Of a stretch of 64,000 nucleotides of DNA, positions 16,449 to 24,609 are shown in pieces; the stretch's first letter is position 1; each line of letters starts with the position of its first letter. The translations under genes and the position numbers were made by a program. This DNA is from Virgifigura deserti (GTDB lineage: Bacteria; Pseudomonadota; Alphaproteobacteria; Dongiales; Dongiaceae): positions 62,001 through 126,000 of the forward strand of contig QOZR01000008.1 of the NCBI GenBank assembly GCA_003576685.1, read 5' to 3'. The notes beneath the pieces were generated by a model that saw only the letters and a list, made by a program, of their open reading frames with translations, did no database searches and had not been told where the DNA came from.

Positions 16449-17249
16449 TCAAACCGTTTGCGCGGCTCTGCGCATCACCCGCAGGTACTCATCGAATTTG
16501 GCTTCGAATCGGGCCGCCGGCGCCGAGAGTCCGGCGACGAATGTTGCGGCGGCCCGGCCGATCGGAACGGCAAGGCAGCACACCCCCGGCGCGAACTCCT
16601 CACGGTCCGTCGCGTAGCCGTTCTCCCGAACGCATGCCAGTTCCCTTTCGAGCGCCCCGAGAGTGACCAAAGTCCGCCGCGTACGCCGCTCCAGGCGATG
16701 GGTAGCCAGGTATCGGTCCCGGACTTCCGGTGCCGCGAGAGCAAGCAGGAGTTTGCCGGTTGCCCGTGCGTGGGCGTGATGGTGATATCCCTGTGGTACC
16801 GTCATCGCCTGAATGGCGTTGCTCCCTGGCACCGCCACAAGATTGACGATCTCTCCGGCCCGCCAGCCGACGGCGTAAGCGGTCTCGCCGGTCTCGATGG
16901 CGATCCGTCGGACCAGCGGCGCGAGATGCTCGGGTGGCGCAAGATGGCGTACGAAGGCATCCGCGAGAATCGCCATCTGCAGTCCCAGGACATAGCGGCC
17001 TTCCTGATTGCGCGCGAGCATGCCGCATCCCACCAGCGTATGAAGCAGGTGGTATGTGGCCTGCCGGCCCAGCCCGAGCTTCGCGGCGATCTCCATGGCG
17101 CGCATGCCGTGCGCACTTTCGGCCACGACGACAAGGATGGACATCGCGCGCGCCACGGATTGCACCCGAGGCTGCATCGCCCCCGGCGCCTCTGGTGTTA
17201 GCGGCCGCTGTGGGGCAGCATTCCTGGTCGATGTCTTGTTGGCACGCAT
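16449..17249 (-). CDS. IclR-family transcriptional regulator
   Basis: 266 residues from the ATG at 17247-17249 (GGAGACC upstream); an in-frame start at 17333 would add 28 residues across the palindromic promoter and is rejected. Winged helix about 30-90 with LGRQATYHLLHTL, effector domain with ARATGKLLLALA and EEFAPGVCCLAVPI, the classic IclR landmarks. It is less related to the two other IclR proteins here. It is divergent from the fused E1 gene at 17476, with the palindrome at 17315-17331 between them, so it likely controls the E1/VOC-SDR pair. Confidence 0.92.
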   Translation of the reverse strand: MRANKTSTRNAAPQRPLTPEAPGAMQPRVQSVARAMSILVVVAESAHGMRAMEIAAKLGLGRQATYHLLHTLVGCGMLARNQEGRYVLGLQMAILADAFVRHLAPPEHLAPLVRRIAIETGETAYAVGWRAGEIVNLVAVPGSNAIQAMTVPQGYHHHAHARATGKLLLALAAPEVRDRYLATHRLERRTRRTLVTLGALERELACVRENGYATDREEFAPGVCCLAVPIGRAAATFVAGLSAPAARFEAKFDEYLRVMRRAAQTV

Positions 17250-17314
17250 GGTCCCGGTCTCCAGTTGGACGGCTGCGATCGCCAGTTTGGCGACCGTTCT
17301 CCAATTCGAGAATA

Positions 17315-17331
17315 GTATCATATTATGATAC
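17315..17331. promoter_or_regulatory. 17-bp perfect palindrome, candidate operator
   Basis: GTATCATA and TATGATAC flank a single T in an AT-rich patch midway between the divergent IclR (start 17249) and E1 (start 17476) genes. The position and symmetry fit an IclR-type binding site or a bidirectional promoter core. Confidence 0.6.
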
Positions 17332-17475
17332 ATTAATCACTATTTGACACACATGCGCCATCTCCATAAGCTCGCTGATGTTGGGCAATGGTTCGTGCGT
17401 CGCGGTTCGGCAACACCTGTCGCGGCGAAGTAGAAAGACGATACCGGTGCAGCCTTTTGCGGAGGCAGAGACCCG

Positions 17476-19554
17476 ATGTCCGATGACATGCAGATGCAGA
17501 AGGCGCGGCGCATTCATCCGGATGACATCAGCTTCGCGCTGAATGCCTTCCGGCGGATGGCCTTCATCCGCGCTTTCGAGAAGCGGTGTTGGGATCTCAG
17601 CGCTCGTAGCCCCACGGCGATCGCCGGCTCTCTCCATTTCTGTGCAGGACAGGAAGCGATACCGGTCGGTGCTGCCGCGGCGCTTGGGCCGGAGGACCGG
17701 GTCATCGCCACCTATCGCGGGCATGGCTGGGCGCTGGAAACGCGGATCACGCCCAGCGAACTGCTCGGCGAGATCTGCCATCGCGCCACGGGAGTCAATG
17801 GCGGACGCGCCGGCTCTGCCTATGTCATGGCGCCCGGTCGCGGCTTCATCGGTGAGAACTCGATTGTCGGGGCAGGTGCGCCGATTGCCTGTGGTGTCGC
17901 GCTGGCTGCCGCCCGGCAACGGACGGGCAGCGTCGTCCTCGTCTCCTTCGGGGACGGTGCGACCAGCCAAGGGGCGCTGCACGAAGCGATCGTATTCGCC
18001 GCCAGCCGGCAACTTCCCGTCGTGTTTCTATGTGAATCGAACGGCTGGTCGGAGATGACGCCGACGCGGGATATCATCAAGATCGACCGCCTCGCGAAGC
18101 GGGCCAGCGGCTATGGAATCCGATCCGCGACGATCGACGGCTGCGACCCGATTGCCGTCCGCGACTCGGTCCAGCTGGCGGCGGACGCTGCGCGAAACGG
18201 CGAAGGCCCGATCTTCATCGAGTGCCGCACCGTTCGTCTTTGGGGTCATTACAACCGCGACATCGAGCATTACCGTCCGAAGGATGATCGTACGGCGGCA
18301 GAGGCGAGCGATCCAATCGCCCTTCTGCAGGAAAAGCTGATCGGCGCGGGCGTGGCGTCTGACGACCGGCTGGCGGCAATCCGGCGCGGCGTCGACGAGG
18401 AGATTGAGGCGCTGACCGAGGAAGCGCTGGCGGCGCCGCTGCCGGATCCCGGGACCGCGCGCGATCACGTCGTGGCGCCGCCGCTTGCGACGGGCGCCGT
18501 TGCGTCCACCGGCGAAGCGTCGGCCAGGGAGATGAGCTTCATCGAGGCCGTGAATGCGGCGCTCCGGATCGAGCTGGAGACGAGGCCCGAGGCCGTGATC
18601 TACGGCGAGGATGTCGGGCGTGCCGGTGGCATCTTCGGGGCAACGCGGAACCTGCAGCGGGAGTTCGGCGTCGAGCGGGTCTTTGACACGCCGATTGCCG
18701 AAAGCGCTATCCTCGGATCCGGCGTGGGCGCGGCCATGTGCGGCCTGCGGCCGATCGTCGAGATCATGTGGGCCGATTTTTCGCTGGTTGCCCTGGACCA
18801 ACTGATCAATCAAGCGGCCAATATTCGCTATGTGACGCGCGGCGAGTGCAGCGTGCCGATGGTGGTGCGGATGCAGCAGGGCGCGACCCCCGGCTCCTGC
18901 GCGCAGCATTCGCAGTCGCTCGAGGCCTTGCTGACGCACGTGCCCGGGCTCAGAGTCGGCCTGCCGGCGACGCCGCAGGATGCCTATGACATGCTGCGGG
19001 CGGCGGTCGCACATCCCGACCCCTGCATCATCATCGAGGCGCGAGCGCTCTATCAGCAGCGCGGTCTTGTCGACACCTCTCGAGGCCTGCAGCCGGTCGG
19101 CGGTGCCGCGCTGCGGCGGTCCGGCTGCGACGCCGCGATCATCTGCTGGAGCACGATCCTCGGAGCCGCGATCGAGGCGGCAGAGGAGCTGGCCGCGTCC
19201 GGACTGAAGGTCGCAGTCCTCGATTTGCGCTGGCTGTTGCCGATCGACGACGCGGCGATCGATGAGGTGGTGACACAGTGCAGCGGCCGCGTCGTCGTCG
19301 CGCACGAAGCGAATGTGACCGGGGGCATGGGTGCCGAGATTGTTGCACGGATCATCGAACGCAACGCCGGGTGGCTAAGCGTGATGCCGCGTCGGATCGG
19401 GGCGCCCGATGTGCGGATTCCGGCCTCGCCGGTTCTGCAGAAAGCCCTGCTGCCGGACCGGGACCGGATCGCTGCTGCCGTGCGCGACATCACCGGCGTC
19501 GGGTCGCAAGTCGTGCCGTCAATCAACGGGGAGGGAACCCGGCCATGCTCCTGA
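17476..19554 (+). CDS. Fused alpha-beta 2-oxoacid dehydrogenase E1 (TPP-dependent)
   Basis: 692 residues. Residues about 15-330 are the E1-alpha half, with the thiamine diphosphate motif GDGATSQG near 159 ending in CESNG. From MSFIEAVNAALR near residue 352 the E1-beta half follows, with YGEDVG, TPIAES and AQHSQS. The fused chain would decarboxylate a 2-oxo acid or acetoin-like substrate and pass the acyl group to a lipoyl E2, but no E2 or E3 gene lies nearby. The start has GGAGG about 10 bases upstream. Its stop overlaps the next start by 10 bases, so the two are translated together. Relatives include acetoin and branched-chain dehydrogenases; substrate unknown. Confidence 0.9.
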   Translation: MSDDMQMQKARRIHPDDISFALNAFRRMAFIRAFEKRCWDLSARSPTAIAGSLHFCAGQEAIPVGAAAALGPEDRVIATYRGHGWALETRITPSELLGEICHRATGVNGGRAGSAYVMAPGRGFIGENSIVGAGAPIACGVALAAARQRTGSVVLVSFGDGATSQGALHEAIVFAASRQLPVVFLCESNGWSEMTPTRDIIKIDRLAKRASGYGIRSATIDGCDPIAVRDSVQLAADAARNGEGPIFIECRTVRLWGHYNRDIEHYRPKDDRTAAEASDPIALLQEKLIGAGVASDDRLAAIRRGVDEEIEALTEEALAAPLPDPGTARDHVVAPPLATGAVASTGEASAREMSFIEAVNAALRIELETRPEAVIYGEDVGRAGGIFGATRNLQREFGVERVFDTPIAESAILGSGVGAAMCGLRPIVEIMWADFSLVALDQLINQAANIRYVTRGECSVPMVVRMQQGATPGSCAQHSQSLEALLTHVPGLRVGLPATPQDAYDMLRAAVAHPDPCIIIEARALYQQRGLVDTSRGLQPVGGAALRRSGCDAAIICWSTILGAAIEAAEELAASGLKVAVLDLRWLLPIDDAAIDEVVTQCSGRVVVAHEANVTGGMGAEIVARIIERNAGWLSVMPRRIGAPDVRIPASPVLQKALLPDRDRIAAAVRDITGVGSQVVPSINGEGTRPCS

Positions 19555-20870
19555 GCGTGTGGCATACCTCTTGGACCGTGTCGGACCTCGATCGGTCGGT
19601 CGGGTTCTATTGCGACCTGCTTGGCTTCGAGCTTGTCGGAATCAAGGCCAGAGTCGGCCCGTTCATAGAGACGGTCGTCGGCTTCGAGGGAGCCGAGCTG
19701 CGGATCGCTATGCTGAAGATTCCTGGCGCCCCGGCGGTGAAATCCGGGCACCACCTCGAGCTGATCGAGTATGTCGCGCCTCGGGGCATGAAGCTGGATC
19801 TCAAGACCTGCAATGTCGGTGCGGCGCATCTTGCCCTGGAAACCGACTCGATCCACGCTCTCCATGAGCGGCTGTCGCAGGCCGGCGTCACCTTCGTGTC
19901 CGGGCCGGTGCGGATCGAAACGGGCCCTAACCCCGGCGGCTATGCCTGCTATCTGCGCGATCCCGACGGCTTCACGATCGAGTTGGTTCAACCGCCTCCG
20001 TCATCGAAAGAAGCGGTGCCGCAGGATGCAGTCGGCAGCACGGTCGATGCTGGTGCGATCGCCCGCGCCCCGACCGCGCGCCGCGCCGAGTCAACGCCGT
20101 CCAAGCCCTCCCGATTCAATCTCGAAGGGCGGGTCGCGCTCGTCACCGGCGCAGCGCGCGGGCTCGGGGCGGCGATGGCCGAGGCCTTGGCGGATGCGGG
20201 CGCCCATGTCGTTCTCAACGATATCGACGAGGCGGGGCTCGACCAACAATGCAGTTATCTCGCGGGGCAGGGTATGTGTGTCGAAGGGATGGCCTTCGAC
20301 GTCACCGATGCCGAGGCTGTGGCGTCGTCGATGCAGGATCTCGTGGGCCGTCACGGTCGCCTCGACGTTCTCGTCAACAATGCCGGGATCGCCGTTTACG
20401 GCGGCATCGAGGAGCATGGGCGAGAAGAGTGGAATCGGGTCATGGATGTCGACCTGACCTCGCTTTTCGTCCTTGGACGCGAGGCGGCGGCCGCGATGCG
20501 GAAGGGCGGGTACGGCCGCATCATCAACATCAGCTCGGTCCTCGGACTTGTTTCGCGACCTGGAATCGTCTCCTACGTCGTGGCGAAGCACGGAGTCGTG
20601 GGGCTGACCAGGTCGATGGCCGCCGAGCTCGGCGGTCTCGGAATCACCTGCAACGCCATCGCGCCCGGCTACTTTCGAACGCCGATGGGCGACGTCCTCG
20701 AAGCGGACCAGGAGTTCTACCGGATGATCGTCGACCGGACGCCGCTGCGGCGATGGGCGCAGCCGGAGGAACTGCAAGGCCCTGTCGTGTTTCTGGCATC
20801 CTCGGCCTCTTCATTCGTCAACGGGCATGTGCTCGTGGTCGATGGCGGCATCACGGCCAGCCTGTTCTGA
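19545..20870 (+). CDS. VOC (glyoxalase-like)-SDR fusion protein
   Basis: 441 residues in one uninterrupted frame. Residues 1-150 form a vicinal-oxygen-chelate domain (VWHTSWTVSDLDRSVGFY, HHLELIEYV, RDPDGFTIELVQ), residues 150-190 a Pro/Ala-rich linker, and 190-441 a classical SDR with TGAARGLG, NNAG, NISSVLG and YVVAK. GGGGAGGG precedes the ATG, which overlaps the E1 stop. A VOC domain can isomerise or cleave a metal-bound hydroxy-keto compound, which the SDR could then oxidise or reduce. Together with the fused E1 this suggests three successive steps on one metabolite. I know no characterised enzyme with this architecture. Confidence 0.88.
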   Translation: MLLSVWHTSWTVSDLDRSVGFYCDLLGFELVGIKARVGPFIETVVGFEGAELRIAMLKIPGAPAVKSGHHLELIEYVAPRGMKLDLKTCNVGAAHLALETDSIHALHERLSQAGVTFVSGPVRIETGPNPGGYACYLRDPDGFTIELVQPPPSSKEAVPQDAVGSTVDAGAIARAPTARRAESTPSKPSRFNLEGRVALVTGAARGLGAAMAEALADAGAHVVLNDIDEAGLDQQCSYLAGQGMCVEGMAFDVTDAEAVASSMQDLVGRHGRLDVLVNNAGIAVYGGIEEHGREEWNRVMDVDLTSLFVLGREAAAAMRKGGYGRIINISSVLGLVSRPGIVSYVVAKHGVVGLTRSMAAELGGLGITCNAIAPGYFRTPMGDVLEADQEFYRMIVDRTPLRRWAQPEELQGPVVFLASSASSFVNGHVLVVDGGITASLF

Positions 20871-21125
20871 CCAGGGAAGCCATGGCCGAACCTCGTCGAT
20901 ATTTCGATCGTGGCGCCCGAGGCGATGCCGTTCGCCTTGACTCCGCGAAGCAAGCATCATTAAGCTGATGTTCCCGATATATGAACCAAATTCCGATATT
21001 TCGGAATTTTGATCGAGGGGACATTCGGCTGGGAACGGTGGCGAGCAACAAAGCAACGGGGCCTCGGATCGATCCGATGAGCACCCGCCGGCCCAGGAGG
21101 CAAAACGACTGAGGAGGAAGCGCGC
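20871..21125. promoter_or_regulatory. Promoter region of the family 5 binding-protein operon, duplicated segment
   Basis: Contains the segment 20880-21023 that matches 16178-16320, and the strong palindrome at 20988-21009. It drives, or is positioned to drive, the transporter operon starting at 21126. The ATG-like CCATGG at its left end corresponds to the start codon of the SBP-like gene in the other copy. Confidence 0.6.
20988..21009. promoter_or_regulatory. 22-bp perfect palindromic operator candidate
   Basis: Arms AAATTCCGA and TCGGAATTT, exact complements, around TATT. It is the best-preserved example of the motif seen at 3518, 10691, 14151 and 16285 and lies about 117 bases before the transporter operon. 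Confidence 0.65.
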
Positions 21126-22652
21126 ATGAGGAGATTCGCCTGGGGTCCGGCCTGTGCCGTGACCGGCCTGATGGTTTCGCTTGGCTCGACGTCTGCTCTC
21201 GCTGCTGCCGGCGACGAATGCGTCAAGGTCTTGGGCTATGAGTGGAGTGGCGAGAAGCAGTCGATGGACCCCGCCGACATGCAGTCGGGAGACGACGCCT
21301 ACCATATCTTCGCCGTCTACAACCGGCTGGTCGATGTGGACGATAACTTCAACGTCATTCCCGAACTTGCCGAGTCCTGGTCGGTCTCGGATGATGGGCT
21401 GACCTGGACTTTCGATCTGCGCGAGGGGGTGGAGTTTCACGACGGCAGCGCGTTCGATGCCAATGACGTGGTCTACACCTTCCAGCGATTCTGGGACCCG
21501 GCGCTCGGCTCCGGCGCGCCGGCAGTCATGGGCTTCCTCGATCCGGAAGGCATCAAGGTCGTCGATTCCCATACCGTCAGCTTCACCACCCAGGAGCCGG
21601 TGGTCGAGCTGCCGGTTCTGATCTCCAACAAGTTCACCAACATCGTCGCGGAAGGCGCGACGCATGAGGATCTGCGCCTGCATGGCAATGGCACCGGTCC
21701 ATTCATGCAGGAGCAGTTCACGCCGAATGCGCCGGTGCGGATCCTGGTCAAGAACCCGAACTATTGGGACGAGGGGCTGCCGAAGGCCGAATGCCTGCGC
21801 GTCACCGTCGCCCAGGAGCCGATCACGGCCGTTTCGGCGATCAAGGCGGGCGAGGTGGATCTCGTGCTGAATGTGGACCCGTCGCTCATTTCCGCGCTCA
21901 AGGACGACCCGAACATCGAGCTCCTGGAGACTGGCGCGTCGAACTCGATGACCCTCTCGATGTGGGTCGACACGCCGCCCTTCGACGATCCCAAGGTCCG
22001 CGAAGCGCTGAAGCTGGTCGTCGATCGCCAGGCAATGATCGATACCGTCCTCCTCGGTTTCGGTGAGCCTGGCGCCGACAATCCGGTGCCGCTGGGCTCG
22101 CCAGCCTCCTACGTCGAGGAGGCGCCGAAGCAGGATATCGAGAAGGCGAAACAGCTCCTGGCGGAAGCGGGTTATTCCGACGGGCTGGAGCTGGAGCTCT
22201 ACACCGCGGAGGGCGTGCCGGGCATGGTCCGCATGGCGCAGGTCTATGCCGAGATGGCCAAGCAGGCCGGAATCACAGTGAACGTCATCGTGACGCCGGC
22301 GGACAGCTATTGGGACGACACTTGGCTGAAGCAACCGTTCCTGACGTCGGCCTGGTCGATGCGGCCGGCCGGTGAGGGCTTGGCCGTGGCCTATACCCAG
22401 AACGCGAAGTGGAAAGAGACGCATTGGGAGCGGCCGGAGTACGACGCGCTGCTGCTGAAGGCCAACACCACGGTCGACGAGGCGGAGCGTTTGAAGCTTT
22501 ATCAGGAAGCCGGTCGCGTACTGGCGGAGGAGGGTGGCGTCATCATCCCGATGTTCGTCCACCAGGTCTTAGCGATCCGCGACGAGTGCTCCGGCTACGA
22601 ACCGCGGGCCCAGAACTTCAACCTCAACTTCGAGACCTTGAGCTGCGAGTGA
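21126..22652 (+). CDS. ABC importer solute-binding protein, family 5 (Dpp/Opp type)
   Basis: 508 residues, Sec signal peptide about 1-26 (ALA-A cleavage), family 5 signature WTFDLREGVEFHDG. It is strongly similar to the protein at 5880 across its length (VDTPPFDD, GYSDGLELELYT versus GYPDGLEIDLYT). GAGGAGGAAGC precedes the start. It is the first gene of an operon with permeases, a double ATPase, an enolase-type enzyme and an epimerase, so its ligand is likely a carbohydrate acid or oligosaccharide. Confidence 0.93.
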   Translation: MRRFAWGPACAVTGLMVSLGSTSALAAAGDECVKVLGYEWSGEKQSMDPADMQSGDDAYHIFAVYNRLVDVDDNFNVIPELAESWSVSDDGLTWTFDLREGVEFHDGSAFDANDVVYTFQRFWDPALGSGAPAVMGFLDPEGIKVVDSHTVSFTTQEPVVELPVLISNKFTNIVAEGATHEDLRLHGNGTGPFMQEQFTPNAPVRILVKNPNYWDEGLPKAECLRVTVAQEPITAVSAIKAGEVDLVLNVDPSLISALKDDPNIELLETGASNSMTLSMWVDTPPFDDPKVREALKLVVDRQAMIDTVLLGFGEPGADNPVPLGSPASYVEEAPKQDIEKAKQLLAEAGYSDGLELELYTAEGVPGMVRMAQVYAEMAKQAGITVNVIVTPADSYWDDTWLKQPFLTSAWSMRPAGEGLAVAYTQNAKWKETHWERPEYDALLLKANTTVDEAERLKLYQEAGRVLAEEGGVIIPMFVHQVLAIRDECSGYEPRAQNFNLNFETLSCE

Positions 22653-22696
22653 TCAACCAACTCGCTGTTCGCTTTCCATCCCGCTGATGCGGGTCC

Positions 22697-22727
22697 GTCC
22701 CTCTCCCCATTCGACGGGGAGAGGGAC
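22697..22727. repeat. Intra-operon hairpin repeat (CCCTCTCCCC type)
   Basis: Arms GTCCCTCTCCCC and GGGGAGAGGGAC, perfect over 12 bp with a 7-base loop, between the binding-protein and permease genes. No T-run follows. Such hairpins after a binding-protein gene often stabilise the upstream mRNA; the sequence also resembles common dispersed intergenic repeats. Confidence 0.65.
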
Positions 22728-22765
22728 ATCTCGAAGAAAGACGTTTCACGATTGGAGAGAAGCCG

Positions 22766-23716
22766 GTGTCTATTCTTCGGCTGGTGATCGGCCGGGTGCT
22801 GCTGTCGCTGCTGACGCTGCTGCTGGTCTCGATCATCATCTTCGCAATCATCGAGGTGCTGCCGGGCGACGTGGCCTCGCGGATCCTCGGCCGCGACGCG
22901 ACGCCGGAGACCCTCGCGGCGCTGCGTGAGCGGCTCCACCTCAACGACCCGGCGATCCAGCGCTATCTGAGCTGGTTCGGCGGCATGCTCCAAGGCGATT
23001 TCGGCAACGCCCTGACCAGCGCGCGGCCGATTACCGAGATTCTCGCGCCGCGCATCTTCAACACGGTCCTGCTGTCGGCGGTGGCCTTCGGGATCTACCT
23101 GCCGCTGGCGCTGATTCCCGCGTTGATCCAGGCGACGCACCGCGAGCGGCCGGTCGACCACGGCCTCTCGGTCGTGACGCTGATCCTCCTGTCGATGCCG
23201 GACTTCCTGCTGGCGACCGTGCTGATGATCCTGTTCGTGATCATGATTCCGGTGCTCCCGGCGATCTCGCTCGTCGTCGAGACCTCCACCGTGAGCCAGT
23301 ATGCCCGCGCGCTCGTGCTGCCGGCGACGACGCTCGCCATCGTGATGGCCGTCTATGCCGTTCGGATGCTCCGCGACAACCTGATCGAAGTGCTCGAGTC
23401 CGAGTATATCCGGATGGCGGAATTGAAGGGCCTGCCGCGTCGTAAGGTACTGCTGCGGCATGCGCTGCCGAACGCGTTGGTGCCGACGCTGAACGTGACG
23501 GCGCTCAATCTCGGCTATCTAATTGGTGGCGTGGTTATCGTCGAGAAAGTGTTCGGCTTCCCGGGCTTTGGCAGTCTGCTCGTCGATTCTCTGCAGCTCC
23601 GCGACGTGCCGCTGATCGAGGCCACTGTGCTGATTGCCGCCGCGGTCTACATCGCCGCCAACCTGCTGGCCGACCTCGGCGCGATCCTCCTCAACCCGCG
23701 GCTGAGAGCCGGATGA
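22766..23716 (+). CDS. ABC importer permease, DppB/OppB type
   Basis: 316 residues starting at a GTG with GGAGAGA upstream. About six membrane segments, the first at residues 5-30. Family landmarks are HLNDPAIQRYLSWFGGMLQGDFG in the first periplasmic loop and the EAA-loop region EYIRMAELKGLPRRKVLLRHALPNA that docks on the ATPase. Its stop overlaps the next start by ATGA. It forms the membrane channel with the next gene product. Confidence 0.93.
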   Translation: MSILRLVIGRVLLSLLTLLLVSIIIFAIIEVLPGDVASRILGRDATPETLAALRERLHLNDPAIQRYLSWFGGMLQGDFGNALTSARPITEILAPRIFNTVLLSAVAFGIYLPLALIPALIQATHRERPVDHGLSVVTLILLSMPDFLLATVLMILFVIMIPVLPAISLVVETSTVSQYARALVLPATTLAIVMAVYAVRMLRDNLIEVLESEYIRMAELKGLPRRKVLLRHALPNALVPTLNVTALNLGYLIGGVVIVEKVFGFPGFGSLLVDSLQLRDVPLIEATVLIAAAVYIAANLLADLGAILLNPRLRAG

Positions 23717-24609
23717 TGGCTGTCGCTCAGCCGACGATGCCGGGGGAGAGCCGCTGGGAGCGCGTCGCGCGATTCTGGCGGCGGGCGCCGAACAGCTTCC
23801 GGATCGGCGCGGTGGTCCTGCTGATCCACCTTTTCGTCGCCGCCACGGGGCCGTTCTGGGCGCCCTATGGCCTGAGCCAGATGGGAACCGGCATTCCGCT
23901 CGCGGGCATGAGCTGGGCGCATCCTTTCGGCGTCGACCAGCTCGGCCGCGACATCTTCAGCCGGGTCGTCCACGGCGCCCATATCGTCATTCTGCTGTCG
24001 CTGTCGGGTACTTTCCTCGGCTTGGTGATCGGCGCCGTGGTCGGCCTGATTTCCGGCTATGTCGGCGGCTGGATCGATGAGATCCTGCAGCGCCTGATCG
24101 AGGCGCTGATCAGCATTCCCTTCCTGGTCCTGGCGCTGATCGCCATCGCCGCGGCGGGGCCGCAGCTTGCTGGCCAGCCGATCCTGATCATTCTGGTCGT
24201 CGCGCTGGTCTATGCTCCGCGCATTGCCCGCATGGCGCGCGCCGCCGCGGTCGACATTGCCACCCGCGACTTCGTCACGGTCGCCCGGTTGCGCGGCGAG
24301 GGCGCCTGGTCGGTGATGCGCCGCGAGCTGCTGCCGAACGCCAGCGGCGTCCTGCTGGTAGAATTCGCATTGCGCGCCGGCTATGCGCCGGTCCTGATCG
24401 GCTCGCTCGGGTTCCTCGGCTTCGGCATGCGGCCGCCGACGCCGGAATGGGGGCTGATGATCAGCGAGAACCGGGCTCTGCTGATCGTTTCGCCAGTTAC
24501 GGTGCTGGGACCCGGCCTGACGCTCGCTTCGCTGGTGGTGGGGCTCAATCTGTTCACCGATGGGTTAGCCCGGATCCTTGGCCGCACCGTGCGGCTGGCC
24601 GACGCATGA
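23713..24609 (+). CDS. ABC importer permease, DppC/OppC type
   Basis: 298 residues with an N-terminal OppC-type cytoplasmic piece, a first membrane helix about 33-50, the HPFGVDQLGRDIFSRVVHGAH signature and an EAA loop (ATRDFVTVARLRGEGAWSVMRREL). It overlaps both neighbours by 4 bp, showing tight translational coupling in the transporter operon. Confidence 0.93.
   Translation: MMAVAQPTMPGESRWERVARFWRRAPNSFRIGAVVLLIHLFVAATGPFWAPYGLSQMGTGIPLAGMSWAHPFGVDQLGRDIFSRVVHGAHIVILLSLSGTFLGLVIGAVVGLISGYVGGWIDEILQRLIEALISIPFLVLALIAIAAAGPQLAGQPILIILVVALVYAPRIARMARAAAVDIATRDFVTVARLRGEGAWSVMRRELLPNASGVLLVEFALRAGYAPVLIGSLGFLGFGMRPPTPEWGLMISENRALLIVSPVTVLGPGLTLASLVVGLNLFTDGLARILGRTVRLADA

Noticed and set aside
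20851..21084. Minus-strand frame over the duplicated regulatory segment that stays open in both copies (48 aligned residues)
   Set aside because: The conservation follows the DNA palindrome and regulatory blocks, the predicted peptide has no start signal or family, and gapless DNA similarity explains the matching frames.
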